Assembly (NCBI RefSeq): GCF_021917145.1
Contig: NC_061073.1
Coordinates: 14,521,205 to 14,585,204 of the forward strand
Direction of reading: 5' to 3'
Source: Hypomesus transpacificus
Lineage: Eukaryota > Chordata > Actinopteri > Osmeriformes > Osmeridae
DNA: 64,000 nucleotides
Position 1 is the stretch's first letter. Every line of letters starts with the position of its first letter. Shown here in pieces: positions 22,893 through 36,160 of the stretch. A program made the position numbers and the translations under genes. The notes under the pieces were generated by a model. It searched no databases. It was not told where the DNA came from and worked only from the letters and a program-made list of their open reading frames with translations.

Positions 22893-24716
22893 TTAATCTG
22901 TCACATTCTTCCTCGCCTCAATCAAACTGGCTGAATTCCCAGAGTTACAGCCTGGTAAAAGAGCAAAGGATTTGTCTGAAAGAAGTACTTTGTTACTTTT
23001 AAAATAATTTATTTTCATTAATTATTCATATTGTATATTATTTATATTACCTGTTACAAGGGATTCTCCCTCTTTTTCTCCAAGTGGTTGAATGGTTTCT
23101 ATTAAAATAAGACATACATTGCCACAAATCCATGTCAACACCAAAAATGTAATGGCATCTTTTTGGCTGTTCTGATAGAGCAGATTTACTGTCCAATACA
23201 CATATCTTCAGGATACCTCCCCCACCCAACTGTAATGAGCTGTTTGACTATGACACTGTTGACTAGGATAGAAATCATGGTGTGAAGATAATTAGCTGAC
23301 ATTTTGGTAACCTGCATGATAATGCCAGATGTTAGGGAGTTAGTGTGACTGAGACAAATGTTGAGAGAGAGCCACTAACCCAAGGTGAATGCAGACAGAG
23401 GTAGGAAACGGAGGGTAGTGAGGTTTGGAGTTGGTAGAGAAGGAGGAAAACAACTGGAGGGTTAGGGATGACTGAAAAAAGAAGGATAGAAGGAGAGAGG
23501 GGGTGAGAATTGGAAGGTTCATACCTGTGCAAGATCTGTTGATGGCTTCCTCTGGGTCTGCAGCCTGTGCTGATGATTTCAAAAGAAAATGCTTTGAGAA
23601 AGCTGCATGCAGAACAAACTCATACACTTACACACACATACAAACACACCTCTCTTTAGCCGTCTTCTGGCTAGCTTGATTTGGTCCTGCAAGATCTGCA
23701 CCCAGTCTCGAGGGCCAGGAAGTTTCTCTATTCTGTTAGCAGTGCAGTACTTCTCTGTAAACACTAGACACAGTTTGAAACAACAATTACCCATATTCTC
23801 ACATTTCAATTTATCACACAAGCTACCATACTGTATAATCCACAATAAATGTCTGTCCCCTACCTTTGATGGCCCCCACTATGTTCTGGTCCAAGCCTTT
23901 GCGGTGGTCATTAAGTCCTCTCTTCCTCTTGCCATTGGGAAGTGAATTAGCCAGAGTAGCATCATCAAAAAAGGCACACACCTAGGGAAGAACAAAAATC
24001 GCAAAAATCCCAAAACTTTTTTAGCCACAATGTTTCTGAGGTCATGACAGATAACACAACTCAAATGGTCAGTGAGTAAATAGTTTAGTTAGTATAGTTA
24101 GCTAGTATAGTCAAACTGTATAGTTTGCAGCCCACCAGCTTCCTGAAAAGCAGGCTGCCTGAGCGTGTGTAGTTCACCAGGATAGAGTCCAGCTGGGTCT
24201 TGGGGATGACAACATCATACTCCTCTGCCAAAAGCACGTCAGACTGACAGAGACACACACACACACGTATACATACATTAAAGAATCAAGATGAACACAT
24301 TTCTCTCTACTAAATTAAATGACATACACAAAAGTGACTATACACCTCAGAGGACTGCTGTGCCCTGGGTTGCCCATAGTGAGGGCTGTGTGGACCAATG
24401 ACAGCGCTGGGCTTGTTCTGTGCTTGCACGGTTGTGACATCAGGTGGGACTGGTGAGGCTGGGGAGGAGATTCTCTCTCTCTTTATTACCCTTGTTCCTC
24501 CGGGCTCGGGGGGTAAAGTGACAGTTGAGTAGGGTGGCCGGAGGGGGGCAACAATTCTTTTACTAGGTGTACTCAAGGGTGCCACCTTGTGGACAGGTCT
24601 CCTCTTACGCGGTCTACGACGCTGTGATGGCACAGGGCATGGGGGGCATGGAGATATTGACTGTTGTTGGTCCTGGGATCCTACAAAGCAAGATGTGATT
24701 CATATTAGATTGTGTA

Positions 24717-24759
<43 letters not shown>

Positions 24760-26472
24760 GTGTGCGTGTGTGTGTGTGTGTGTCCACTACTAACCTCTCT
24801 GCACCTGCATTAGCCTTCTCATGCCACGTAGTTCCTGTAGAATAGCCTCCAAGGTGCTCTTACAGTTACACATGCAGCAGGGAGCTTCAACATCAACAGG
24901 GGGAACATCTGTGTGGAATACACATCGAGACACATCCATCAACATTTGGGTTTCATGATGGATATGGATCCTGCTTAACAAGCTTTGCAAACACTATGTT
25001 CCCTTTTTGTAGATGTCCTACAAGGGAAAAAAAATGTCTACTAATTATTCAGATGGTGTATGTCATATTGTGAGTGTGTGTTTTTGAGTGTGTTTTTTTC
25101 TATTGGTGTTCATGTGTCCCCTCCATTCACAGTAGGTCAGACCGTCTGCCTGGCACAGACTATATCATGTCTGCTCTGCACAATGATTCTCTTGTCGAAC
25201 ATTGTCTCGAGCTAGAGGTTCAAAATACAGCAATGTGTTCTCTTGTGCAATCCTTTGGACCTTACCATTAGTTTTGACTGCTCCCTTGGCGTTGTTGAGC
25301 ATCCTCAGGGTTTTGGAACGTGTGCTGTACTGATTATAGCCTTGCCCATTAGGCACTGAGGTGGTATTTGATGACAGAGCGGAAACTGGTTCCCCTGTCG
25401 AACTCCACACACATAGCTGGTGGTCTTCCGATACAAGAGGGAAGGTAACTGGTTGTGCCCAGCTCTGGTGCATCTCCTGGGGCTCCTGTTTTAGGCTGTC
25501 CCCCTCTGATCCAACACGTTGATAAATCCGACCAGCTTTGTCACTCAACAGCCTCATCATCCCTGTGATTTGTTTCTTGATCTCCATGCCCTCATCCTCC
25601 AGCCAGACTGGGAACGAATGGGGTTAAATGTAATGTGTGTGTATGAGTGACTATAAGCACACTATAGAGAATTCTACAAGCAAAACCATGATAATCACAT
25701 ATTTTTCCATTTCATAAGAGGCAGAATATGCCTACCCTCTGGCACAGCTGCATCTTTAGACTCTCCATTGACATCTCTATTGACAGAGCTGTCAAAATAC
25801 ATTGGATCAAACTCTTGAAAAGGCAAAAAGAACGTAAGGTTACACACTTTATGGAACACCACTAAGAGGACACAGACACAAATTAAATCCTGTATGCAAA
25901 TGAAATGCCTGCGGAATATGTTAATGAAAATCATCTAGACGTGAGGGAGCACAGAATCATAGGCTATGTGACACCAGCTCTATGCAGTGTGGGCTGGGAT
26001 GCCAATCAATGATTTTTCTACCATCCAGTTCACATTCCACCACCTGTGGGTGGCATGAAGTTACATTTCCCATTCTTAAACTACCTTTAATATTTAAAAA
26101 ATGATGTAAACTATGGCAAATATAAAGAGCACGTTAGTATGTGTTTATAATGTGTTTAATTAGCCTATAGTCTATCATATTACACTTCACGATCTTCATA
26201 GCCTTTAAAAAAATACATAATTTGGGGCCGATGATCATGCTTTTTTCTTTTGTCATTACTTGGGAGGTGGGAGTTATATTGCACAGAAGGTTAATACCTA
26301 TGCATTGACGTAGCCATCTCTTTTGTTTACAGTGTCGCCACAGCACAGCGCCAGCCAAACACTCAGACACACACCGACGCACATCACATTTTCCTCGCCC
26401 CACTGTACCTTGATCCTTCACCAATTTATAGCTTTGAGACTTCCTTCTCCTTTTCCTTTCTCCAAACTCCAT
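22893..26472 (-). CDS. bend7: BEN domain-containing protein 7
   Basis: Nuclear protein with one BEN domain, a fold used for DNA binding and chromatin regulation. Exons, read from the right: 26409-26472, 25736-25813, 25266-25607, 24795-24908, 24346-24680, 24136-24243, 23864-23981, 23650-23763 and 23525-23569. Start is MEFGERKRRRKSQSYKLV, very close to human BEND7. GMEIKKQITGM, a CMCNCKSTLEAILQELRGMR segment (Cys cluster plus helix) and the C-terminal BEN domain follow (SILVNYTRSGSLLFRKLVC, NGKRKRGLNDHRKGLDQNIV, GPRDWVQILQDQIKLARRRL). The final exon is uncertain: 22893-22951 gives a 19-residue tail ending in TAA, and one near 23.2 kb is also possible. Order sephs1-bend7-prpf18 matches human 10p13. 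Confidence 0.9.
24720..24783. repeat. (GT)n microsatellite
   Basis: About 30 GT units with a few GC interruptions, in the bend7 intron directly after the donor side of exon 24795-24908. Confidence 0.95.
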
Positions 26473-27350
26473 CTTCAATAACTGTCGAGGATGCCTCCTC
26501 GGAATGCGAATCTAAAGGGCGCACCGTTATTTTGTACAGTCAATGGGGCGCACACGCACCAAATATCACTGTCCGTCTACTCTAATAATCAGTTGAATGT
26601 CGTCTTCAATGTAAGATTCTAGTCAAATAAAACCTTACAGGCTGTTATAGGCTGTGAAAGTAAATAGCTGGGGCATAAGTTATTGTTTCTCATCTGTATC
26701 TGATGGATTTCCATGTTCATATCGTACACTCACGGGGCTGGTCGTTTAGGCTATGTAAATAAATAAATGACTTAATTCTTAAAAATTCGTCACATCTATT
26801 CCTCTGCGCCACCTGATGGTCACTAACCATTTCGGCTGGGGGTCAAAAAAAAGCATAAATCTCTCTCTTTGTGAAATGAAAAATACTCATCAAACATGAA
26901 AGCATTCATATAATCAAAAGAAACGACTTGGATGTTGGCCAGGGAAGAATCTACCAATTCAATTAGCAGGCTACAATATAAACTGTAGAGAATGTAGGCT
27001 AAAAGCCTAAAATACCGAGTTAATATAGATTCGATTTTCAGTTATTTAACATATATTTTGTAACACTTGAAGATATGTTACACTTACTTGTAACGCAAAA
27101 ACTACAATGTGGGTTACTGTGGAACAATGTTTGAGTGCCACTTGCCAATCCATTTTAATGCTTGCTGGGCTTGGTTGTGCTTTTATTTTGAAAGGCTGAA
27201 GCTAACATGATCGAATGTCTTCCTGGTACTGGTAGTCACTGGTTAGACCCCCATTACTTGTTTTTGTCACAGACCGATGTAACGCTAGACCAGTTAAGCG
27301 GATTTCTCGTTGATAGGAAACAGTTGAGATAGGACGTAACTACAGACAAT
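26473..27350. promoter_or_regulatory. Head-to-head promoter region of bend7 and prpf18
   Basis: The two start codons are 878 bp apart and diverge. The spacer contains no supported exon except the 5' UTRs. Short CG-containing blocks lie near 26.50-26.58 kb and 27.27-27.33 kb. That one bidirectional promoter serves both genes is inferred from geometry only. Confidence 0.45.
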
Positions 27351-30300
27351 ATGGATATTCTTAAAGCGGAGATTGCAAGGAAAAGAAAACTTATTGACGA
27401 TAAGGATCTTATTGATGTGAGTGGCAGTGACAGCATTTTGTGTGTGCCTCATGCGTTAGCTAGTTAGCTACAAACATGTATTAGCTAGCGAGCTAGCAAT
27501 CGTAGTAACTTGCTAGCGAGTTAGTGTTGACATACTGGGTTTGTAAACATGTATAAATAGGTGTAGCACTAACTGTCCAACTGAAACGAAGCAGACTGCA
27601 ATACTGCCACGGATATTTTGATGGATACTGTTTCTACTGATGAAACAGGCTGACAAACTCCATCTATTTCACAGGATTCGAAGAAATACTTCAAACGAGC
27701 GGATCTTGCGCGGAAGGAAGAGGAAGAATATTTCAAAAGATGTGGATACAAGGTAACCATAACGAACATATCCATAGTAAAAATATGATGTTCCTGATGT
27801 TTCTTTTTTAATCATTAAAAGGGGATGTCGCACTATTTTTCTCTCTCCAGGCAGTCTCTTCATGTCTTCCCATTCTCTAAACATCACCATTAAACTCCCT
27901 AACAACTTTCACATTCTCTTGCTTAATATACGAAGTACAGTGTACATGTTTTTTATTGACTGTATCACTGTATCTCACACACTGGGAAGAAGCTTATTCG
28001 TATGTGTTTGGTGATGCTTAGCGTTGATTGACTCTGCTGTCTCTCCCAACCTACTAATGCCTTCACATAGGTTCAGAAAGAGATGCCTGACAGAAAGGTA
28101 TGGGATTGAACGGTTAAGGTAGAAGACAGGTTGCATGTGAGGAGATGACTAAAGGCTGTGTTCCAAAAGTTGACGAAACCCCTTCATCAACTTATTCAAA
28201 CTACTAAAAACGGATAGCCTACTGAAAACAATGAGCTGGCAGACCAGTCTTTAGACACCCTGCTGTAAGAAAAATTAAAAAACGTAATGGGGTGACACAG
28301 CCCTCTGTTGTTTTAAATCTTTACAGGTTCATGAACTCCTAATCTCTTTAAAGGGAAAGGGAAAAGGCATCAGGGTTGTCTACAGGCAAGGGTCTGCTCT
28401 CCTTAAACTACCAGTTTCTCAAAGGACAGGGGGCCAAAATAAGAAGAGATTTAACAGAATTGGGACACAGCCGAAGTGTGGACATGAGCATGGGTCAAAT
28501 ATACAAAATCAATTTGAGCATTTGGCTTTTTTGGATTTGGGCTGTATTGCACATGCGCTATGTGAAGTTGACATTTAGTTCGGTATCGATTGTCATTTTT
28601 CCGTTGGTTGTGTCCAGGTTTTGCATCCGTGTGGAAAACTTCTCCTCAGCTTCAGAGGCAAGAGCCTCATGCCTTGTCTACCAAGCTTATAAGCAGTACC
28701 TTATCCTGGTTTGGGTCTTTTGTGTATTTTTTTCAACATTTGTCATATGCACATGTTTTTATTTTGCTTCCTTTTAGATTGTGCACCGTTCAGAAACAAT
28801 CTAAGTGTGCAGAGATGCATGTGTGTCTGAAAGCATGATTTTGAAGCACTTTTGAAATACGAACATTTTTTAATCCTTGCTGTGAGTAATTTCCAACACG
28901 AGCATGGATTACATGCAGCACATTTCTTTTTGCGCAGCCAGGGTAAGTTTTGATGTGTTTGCTGAATCTGAAAGTGCATTGCAATGCCGAGGAAAACTCT
29001 TGTGGTTTGATTCTCCAGAAAATGTAAGCGATGAACTGCGAAGCCAAACTCACTATTATTCAAGATCTATGATCAATCAAGTGGTAAGGCAGTGTTTGGA
29101 TAGTGGCAACCTGTTTGCACTGTGCTTGTGTCTGTGGTTTGTCAAGGCATTTCAAATGTACATATCTCCCTTTCCTCTGCTTTCCTCCAAGATGGAGAAG
29201 AATGAGGAGAAGGCAGAAACCTCCTCTTCATCCAACCCAGTAATGGAACTGGAGCTCACAGAGGAGAAACTTCCCATGACACTCTCCCGGCAAGAGGTCG
29301 GTTCAACATAGATCTCCTGGTTTAACAATACAAGACTGTTAGCTTGGTGCTAACCAAGCTATTTAGACTGCAAGGTTGAATGTTACATATATTGGCTTTG
29401 ATGTCGCTGTGGTGTTCCAGGTGATCCGACGACTGAGGGAGCGAGGAGAGCCGGTGAGGTTTTTTGGTGAGTCAGATTATGACGCCTTCCAGAGGCTCAG
29501 GAAGATCGAGTTTTTGGCCCCTGAGGTCAACAAGGTGAGGCTTGTTTGCCGAAGGCTATATTTTATCTGTCATTTTCTTTGTGTTTTTGACTCATGCAGC
29601 TCAGAGAAAGCTGGGTTCAACACTTTTGGAAAAGTGCTCTGGTAATGAGCTGTGCTCTCTGTGGTTAGGGGTTGAGGAACGACTTGAAAGCAGCTATGGA
29701 CAAGATCGACCAGCAGTACCTGAATGAGGTTGTCGGGGGAACAGAGGCAGGAGGAGAAGACACTCAACACGACCTGAAAGTGCACGAGGAGAACACCACC
29801 ATTGAGGAACTGGAGGTACACAGAGAGGCCTTGTCGCTTAAGGTCCATGGTTGAGCACTTGGCTAATGTCTTTGCTGTAGAAATTGAAAACATTGTAGGT
29901 ACCAGTCCCCTTCTCAACTCGCCTTCAGCTTTTGGACTTTGTGAGTGTTGATGTTGTTCTCCAACAGGCTCTGGGGAAATGGCTGGGTACGGGGGACGAT
30001 CACGGAGACCAGGATGTCATTGCCAAAGTTCTGAGGGTAAGACTGAGTCAGATGCTCTGGTTTGATTGACTAGCCTACATCTGAAGTGACTTGACTTTTT
30101 CTCTGTATTGACCCATTGGAATACAGCACTGCATTCTGTTGTTCGGCGTTGCTACGGGACACATTCCAGGAGTGAATGTTCTGATATTCGGATTATGTAA
30201 CAGTGTAACAGACAGTGTAACAGTTATCTATTTCAGACCATGTTCTTGGTTTGTGCTGGGGACCTTTTGAGGATGGAGGTTGACTGATTGTTTTGCCATC

Positions 30301-31111
30301 GTAGTTCCTGCTAGGTGTGTGGGCAAAAGACCTTAACCGACGAGAAGATCATGTGAAACGGAGCGTTCAGGGCAAGCTGGCCAGTGCCACCCACAAACAG
30401 ACCGAATCATATCTGAAACCTCTCTTCAGGAAGCTACGCAAGAAGGTAGGACATTTTTTTGTTTTTTTATTAACCTTTTGTTTTATTTATTTACTACTCT
30501 ACTGGTCAATTCTTGTGTTTTCAATGCATACATTTGTCATTATCTCTTTCAGAGTTTGCCAGCAGACATTAAAGAATCAATTACAGATATCATCAAGTTC
30601 ATTATGGAGAGAGAATACGTAAAGGTATTTAGCTTCTTAGCTGTTTTTTGAATGCAGCATTCCTCTGCTGCCTGTGATCTGGTGTTTTTGTCTCTAATCC
30701 TGTCACTGTTGCTTCCAGGCGAATGATGCCTACCTACAGATGGCGATCGGGAATGCTCCCTGGCCCATTGGTGTGACCATGGTGGGTATCCATGCGCGTA
30801 CTGGCCGTGAGAAGATTTTCTCCAAACACGTTGCCCACGTCCTCAACGATGAGACACAGAGGAAGTACATTCAGGTGAGAGATCTGATTCAGTCAGTTCA
30901 GCGTATAATGTTGTTTTTGATATGAAATCTCATTCAAGTTTCCCAGTTGTAGAATCTTTTTGGTATTGTGGCATCCAATAATCACATTGTATTCTAACAT
31001 TTCTCTGTTCCTCACTGTGACCACCTTCAGGGACTGAAGAGGTTGATGACCATCTGCCAGAAGCACTTCTCCACTGACCCGTCTAAGTGTGTGGAGTACA
31101 ATGCCCTGTAA
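27351..31111 (+). CDS. prpf18: Pre-mRNA-splicing factor 18
   Basis: U5-associated factor that acts in the second catalytic step of splicing. Eleven exons: 27351-27416, 27675-27752, 28071-28097, 29192-29296, 29421-29534, 29669-29815, 29968-30036, 30305-30445, 30553-30624, 30719-30874 and 31031-31111, giving 351 residues (human has 342). It starts [15 protein letters not shown]. Near residues 90-130 is the splicing-factor motif ([20 protein letters not shown]). The Prp18 domain follows, with [40 protein letters not shown] and [20 protein letters not shown]. Exon 3 is a 27-base microexon (VQKEMPDRK) with proper splice sites, in a region where human PRPF18 is shorter. The intron after it is 1.1 kb and has no other coding signal. 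Confidence 0.95.
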
Positions 31112-32056
31112 AAGATCTCTCACTCTGTAACTTTGTGTGTTGGTTGTGCTAGAGCTTCGTTATGTACCCATCAGGCAATACAGAGCCAGCTTGAAATGTT
31201 AATTTGGAGAATTCCAATATGTAAATATAGACATTTTAAACCTTTCTATTGCATTATTTCACTTGATACAATTTGCAAAAATGGGTAACTTCACTTTGTC
31301 ACACCAGCATGCTAATATGTTATGCTGTAGGGTGATTGGGAAAGATCTTCCGATTCTCAGTTAGCAACATTGTCTCTCTTTTTTTCTTTTTTAATGCATG
31401 TGCTTGAGATTGTTGACAGAGATGATGTGTAAGTTTTATTATGCCTTAACTTCGAAACATTCATATTAAATAATAATTGAAAGCAACATTTCAATTTTCT
31501 GAAAAAAGCATATTTTATTTGTTTAAAAACACCATGTTCATTTATTTTTCTTCATCATCATTCGTCATTCTAGACATTAGAGGGCGCCAATGGCTATCAG
31601 TGAGGTTCAACGTCTGCTCCTCACTTATTGCTTGTAAATCACATTTGTCGATCAGTTATGATGTACAGTCTCTATAAATAGTAATAGCAAATTTTGAGGG
31701 GAATATACTGCCATTCTATAGTATCATACTTCATTTAATACAATCAAGTAAAAAATGGGCTTGGTGAGGATTCTCTACTTGGAAGTTGAACTCATCAGGG
31801 CGGGTGAACACAATGACCCCTGTTATGTCTAAGTTATATCCCCCATACAGGCTTAGGATAACTCATGTTATCTTACATTAACCATTTATTTAACTGCTGA
31901 ATACTGCATGTTCTCCATCTATGAATAGTCTTACCATGCTTTATTTTAATTAAGATGTTTTACTAAAACACCTGCCCTATCACAGTTTGATCCATGACTG
32001 TTTGATTCTTCTTACCACCAAAATGACTTATGCATTCATACCCAACTGTCACTTTA

Positions 32057-32125
32057 TTAGATAGATAGATAGATAGATAGATAGATACTTTATTGATCCC
32101 TCAGAGCGAATTTTGTTATTTATTA
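32057..32125 (-). repeat. LINE 3'-tail fragment with (GATA)n
   Basis: TAGATAGATAGATA repeats run into ACTTTATTGATCCC, the reverse complement of a common fish CR1/Rex-type LINE 3' end with its microsatellite tail. Nothing longer of the element can be recognised. Confidence 0.65.
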
Positions 32126-34092
32126 TCTGTTGAAATGCAATACAGTCCACACTTAAGTGGAACCATTGGCTATTATCTTGGGTTCTCATTCTCAAGCTTT
32201 TCCATGGTTTAATAAGGTGATGTTATTGTATCTTGTAACCATGGTGACTCCGTCTGTTCTTTTCAGTTATTTGTGTTTTGTTCAAAGCGGCATGAGCCCC
32301 CATCAAAGTAGATTGTTTGGTGTGTGTTAACCTCAGAACACACATCATTTTCAATTCAGTAAGGCTAGAATTGTGACTCACACAATGACCTGCTCAAGGG
32401 CTACTTTATGGACCCTTTTAATCTTTGTGATGGCCATGAAATAATATTCTTAAATTGTATTTTTGGTGCATATTTCAAGTTTACCAAGGACCATCTTTGC
32501 GCATGTTATCAAACCATGGGCAATATTTTGGAAACAATCTTATCTATTATCTTACTGGAATACAAATAGTAAATTTTCTGAAAGAACAGGAAAGTGCTTT
32601 GACATATTGCAATTGATCATCTCGAGACATTTGATGAAGGACACTGAGGAAGATAAATGAATTCAAGGGTGACAGTTAATTTGCAAGCTGTTGTTAAAGC
32701 CATATGTTGATTGCTTCATGGTTGTAATAAACCATCATTAGCAGGGATGAGCCTCTCCTGTTCCCCTGGCACCAGCATTCCCATCGCGTGCTCAAGCCCA
32801 TGTGCAGGGGGCCTGGCACTACTGCCCCACCAAACTAGACTAATGTGCCTAATGTGCATGGCCAAGGACAATAGTGGGGGCAGGGTAACATATGTTAATG
32901 AGGACTGGCAGAGGGGCACACATAGTCAGTGGGGTCAGATGGGTTGGCATGGACACTGGGCGCAGGAATTGTCAGTTGGATTATTAAATCTAATGGAATG
33001 CATCTGGATTTGTGTGTGTGTGTGTGTGTGTGGGAGGGATTATGTTGGGTTTCCTCCCAAATAAGGTAATGTGGGGCCGATCATGTGAAAAATAGCACAT
33101 TCCCAATATGTTTATATATGTCTATTGATAGGGCTCCTCTGTGTTTCCAGCAGTTATGCATTCCTGCTCAGAGCACAGGCTGTTCTATTCCTCCTGCAGT
33201 GACCAATGTCAAGTTGTCAAGCTGTGTGTGGTTGGATCCACTATTCTGAAATGAATTCAGGGGTCACTTGTCACTGGACCAATGCCAAGTCTGTTGGCCA
33301 TGGCCATTTCCCTGTTCTCTGTCGAGCCTAACAAGTATGTACGGCACAAGCACACTGTACCTGGCACTTAAAACATGGTCGGTCTACACTCATTTATTTT
33401 TAGCTTAGCCACAAACACCATTTTGGCTACACTGGTCTAATGTACAGTTTGTAGCATGTTTGCTCCCTGATAGCCATGGTAGACTGAAGGCTTGCTTGCA
33501 ATGAGGCCTGTCATATTTCCCTAACAATTTGTAGTTTGAACACATCTATTGGTGTCCATAAGATCTGGGCTAGGTTGTGAAAGACTCTTTTGTGCTTTGT
33601 TTCGGAGAAAGGTAGAGTATGTATGTGTTTGACTGTGCGAGACCGTGTCAAACATCCTCTCAGTATCATTATTAGATTTAAATCCAAGTCCTCATGGCTG
33701 AATTAGACTTATTCTTACAACATATTAAGGATGTTAACATGAAGCTTTAAACCAAGCAAGTTTCCATGTATCACAAGATGCTTGATCATGCTCGAGAGCC
33801 CTTGGAGAGCATCTCTGATTAGCCGCTACTGTGCTTTTATTCATGTTCTTTCTGTTCTCCAAGACAAAGAGCATGGCGCTCATTGGGCGCTCATTACTGG
33901 ATTTCTCAGCCCATCACTGTGTACCTGGGCGAACATCACTAATAACCAATGCTGTCTCTGTCCTTTTACTGGTCTGTCTTTAATTAGAGCCCTATTTCGC
34001 CACAAATCAGGACCTTTGACTGGCCACACGTTGCCAGGCACCTGAGAAGCAGTGGAAACCAATTACCTGAGAAGACTTAGTATTGCATTTGA

Positions 34093-34310
<218 letters not shown>

Positions 34311-36160
34311 CACACTCTTTCTATCTTTCTGTTATATTCAATTGAAATGTCAATGCTATGACAGAAATATACTAATTTTGCCAATGAGAACGTCATCAAA
34401 CTGGTGAGGCAAACAACTACGAGATAATGTACTACAGTAAAAAGATTGATAGAAAAGTCAAATAAACAGTGCAGCTGCCACCTACCGTAACAGTTTCTCG
34501 GGCTAGTACAGGTGTCCACTGTCCACATATACTTGATGATTGTTTGATAAATGTTGCTGTTACTGGATCAACATTGTGAATAGAACACACCCTGAATTGC
34601 TTCACTCTGTACATAGTTTCTGATCAGACATAGTGGTCTAGGAGTCTGACACCTTTCATTGTATGTTACCCAAATACCTCTTTTTCTGTCTCTGTTTCTG
34701 TCTCTTTCTCATGTCACTCTGATACACTCACATTAACACTCATGCACAGGCACACGCTCAAAAAATCCTATGCATAATAACAGTGTGTATTATGACCGTT
34801 GTTTTTGAATCTTGTTGATTTATTGCTCACCAGCCTGCTCTCTCACCACCTTTCCACAGCCTGCACGATTACATCATCAGCCACAATGCCACATTCCTGT
34901 CAGCAACGCTCCCACCGATCTCATTATTCATTTGACTGGTCATTATTCATTATTCATGAATTCATTCATGAATGCTCATTATTCATTTGAATGGATGAAT
35001 GAACCACTAGAAAGGAGATGGCGAACACAGAAGATTGTCCAATTCCATGTGGGAAGGACTATGAAGTAATTAGTGATCCAGAACAGGGTGGGTTTACCAA
35101 CAGCTGCACAATAGTCATTTCTGTCAAGCTCTTATTATTTTTTGTATTTTTTTTGCTGTAACATAATGACATTCCTGCCTATAACAGCCTACTATATTCT
35201 TGAAAAAGCCATCACCCTGTGAACATAGTGATCTCTCCAGTCTGCAGGCTTGCCTGTTTCTAGGACTGGAAGTGGGAGAACACAAATGGTTAGGAGAGTA
35301 GAAGAGAAGACATTTAAAGAGATGATGAAAGGAGAGGACAGGAGTGGTGGTGATGCAGTGTGATTTACATGACAGACATGCTCACTGCGTGAATCTGCAT
35401 TTTCCATTTTCAGCATATAAGCCTCTGAATAGGCGGATCAGTCCTCACCAGTAACCCCAGCTGCAGATTCTCCAACTCTGCCCCTGTCTGCTGTGCAGCT
35501 GACCATGCCCCTGAGACAGAGAGGCAGGGGGAGGGGGGGAGATAGAAATTAAACTAGCGCTCGTCGACCTCTGCTTTTAGATACAGTTGATCAATATTTC
35601 CTGGGAGTAAAACTGTGGCTTACTGTTCAGCTCCTGTAGTGCACTGGTAAAGACATCTGCTCATATCAGGTTACTGTTTCTATATGGAATCCAACATCAC
35701 TTAAACTGATTCAGAAAAACATGTTTTTAATAGATACATCTGGTTTAACAGTTATAATTATTGAAAACAATGTCAGTCCACGCCTACTATAAAATTGCAG
35801 CTTGCCTTGTAGGCCCCCCGCACCCCTTCAGTGTCCGTGTTCTTGCGAAGATTTTTTTTTTAATAACAATACTAAGCCGTAACAGCGGATTGTCCAACAT
35901 AAAAATCAACGGCCACACTTTCAATAAGGCATTTGTTGTATTTCGGTGGAAAATTATAAAATAATTGTGATGTGCTGTTTAACTTGTGTGGGGTCGCATC
36001 TGCTCGGCAGCAGCTGATAGGCGTTTGAATAGCGCGGTGAGCAGCAGATGGGTGGTACTCTTTGAGCTGTGGCCAGGGCGAGACAGCGTGCTAGCGCATG
36101 AAAGCCTGATTTATCTCATTTGCACTTTTCATCTTTTCATTATACATTTTGAGCTGCAGT

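Noticed and set aside
23176-23235. Alternative last exon of bend7 ending VGWGRYPEDMCIGQ
   Set aside because: It has a usable acceptor and a stop but resembles no known BEND7 tail. The candidate at 22893-22951 is equally possible, so neither is firmly called.
28376-28900. Open frames in the 1.1-kb prpf18 intron
   Set aside because: They do not join in phase with flanking exons, and the known exon order is complete without them.
35000-35070. Short open frame with a CxxC-like look near ATTCAT repeats
   Set aside because: Low-complexity ATTCAT words explain the open frame.
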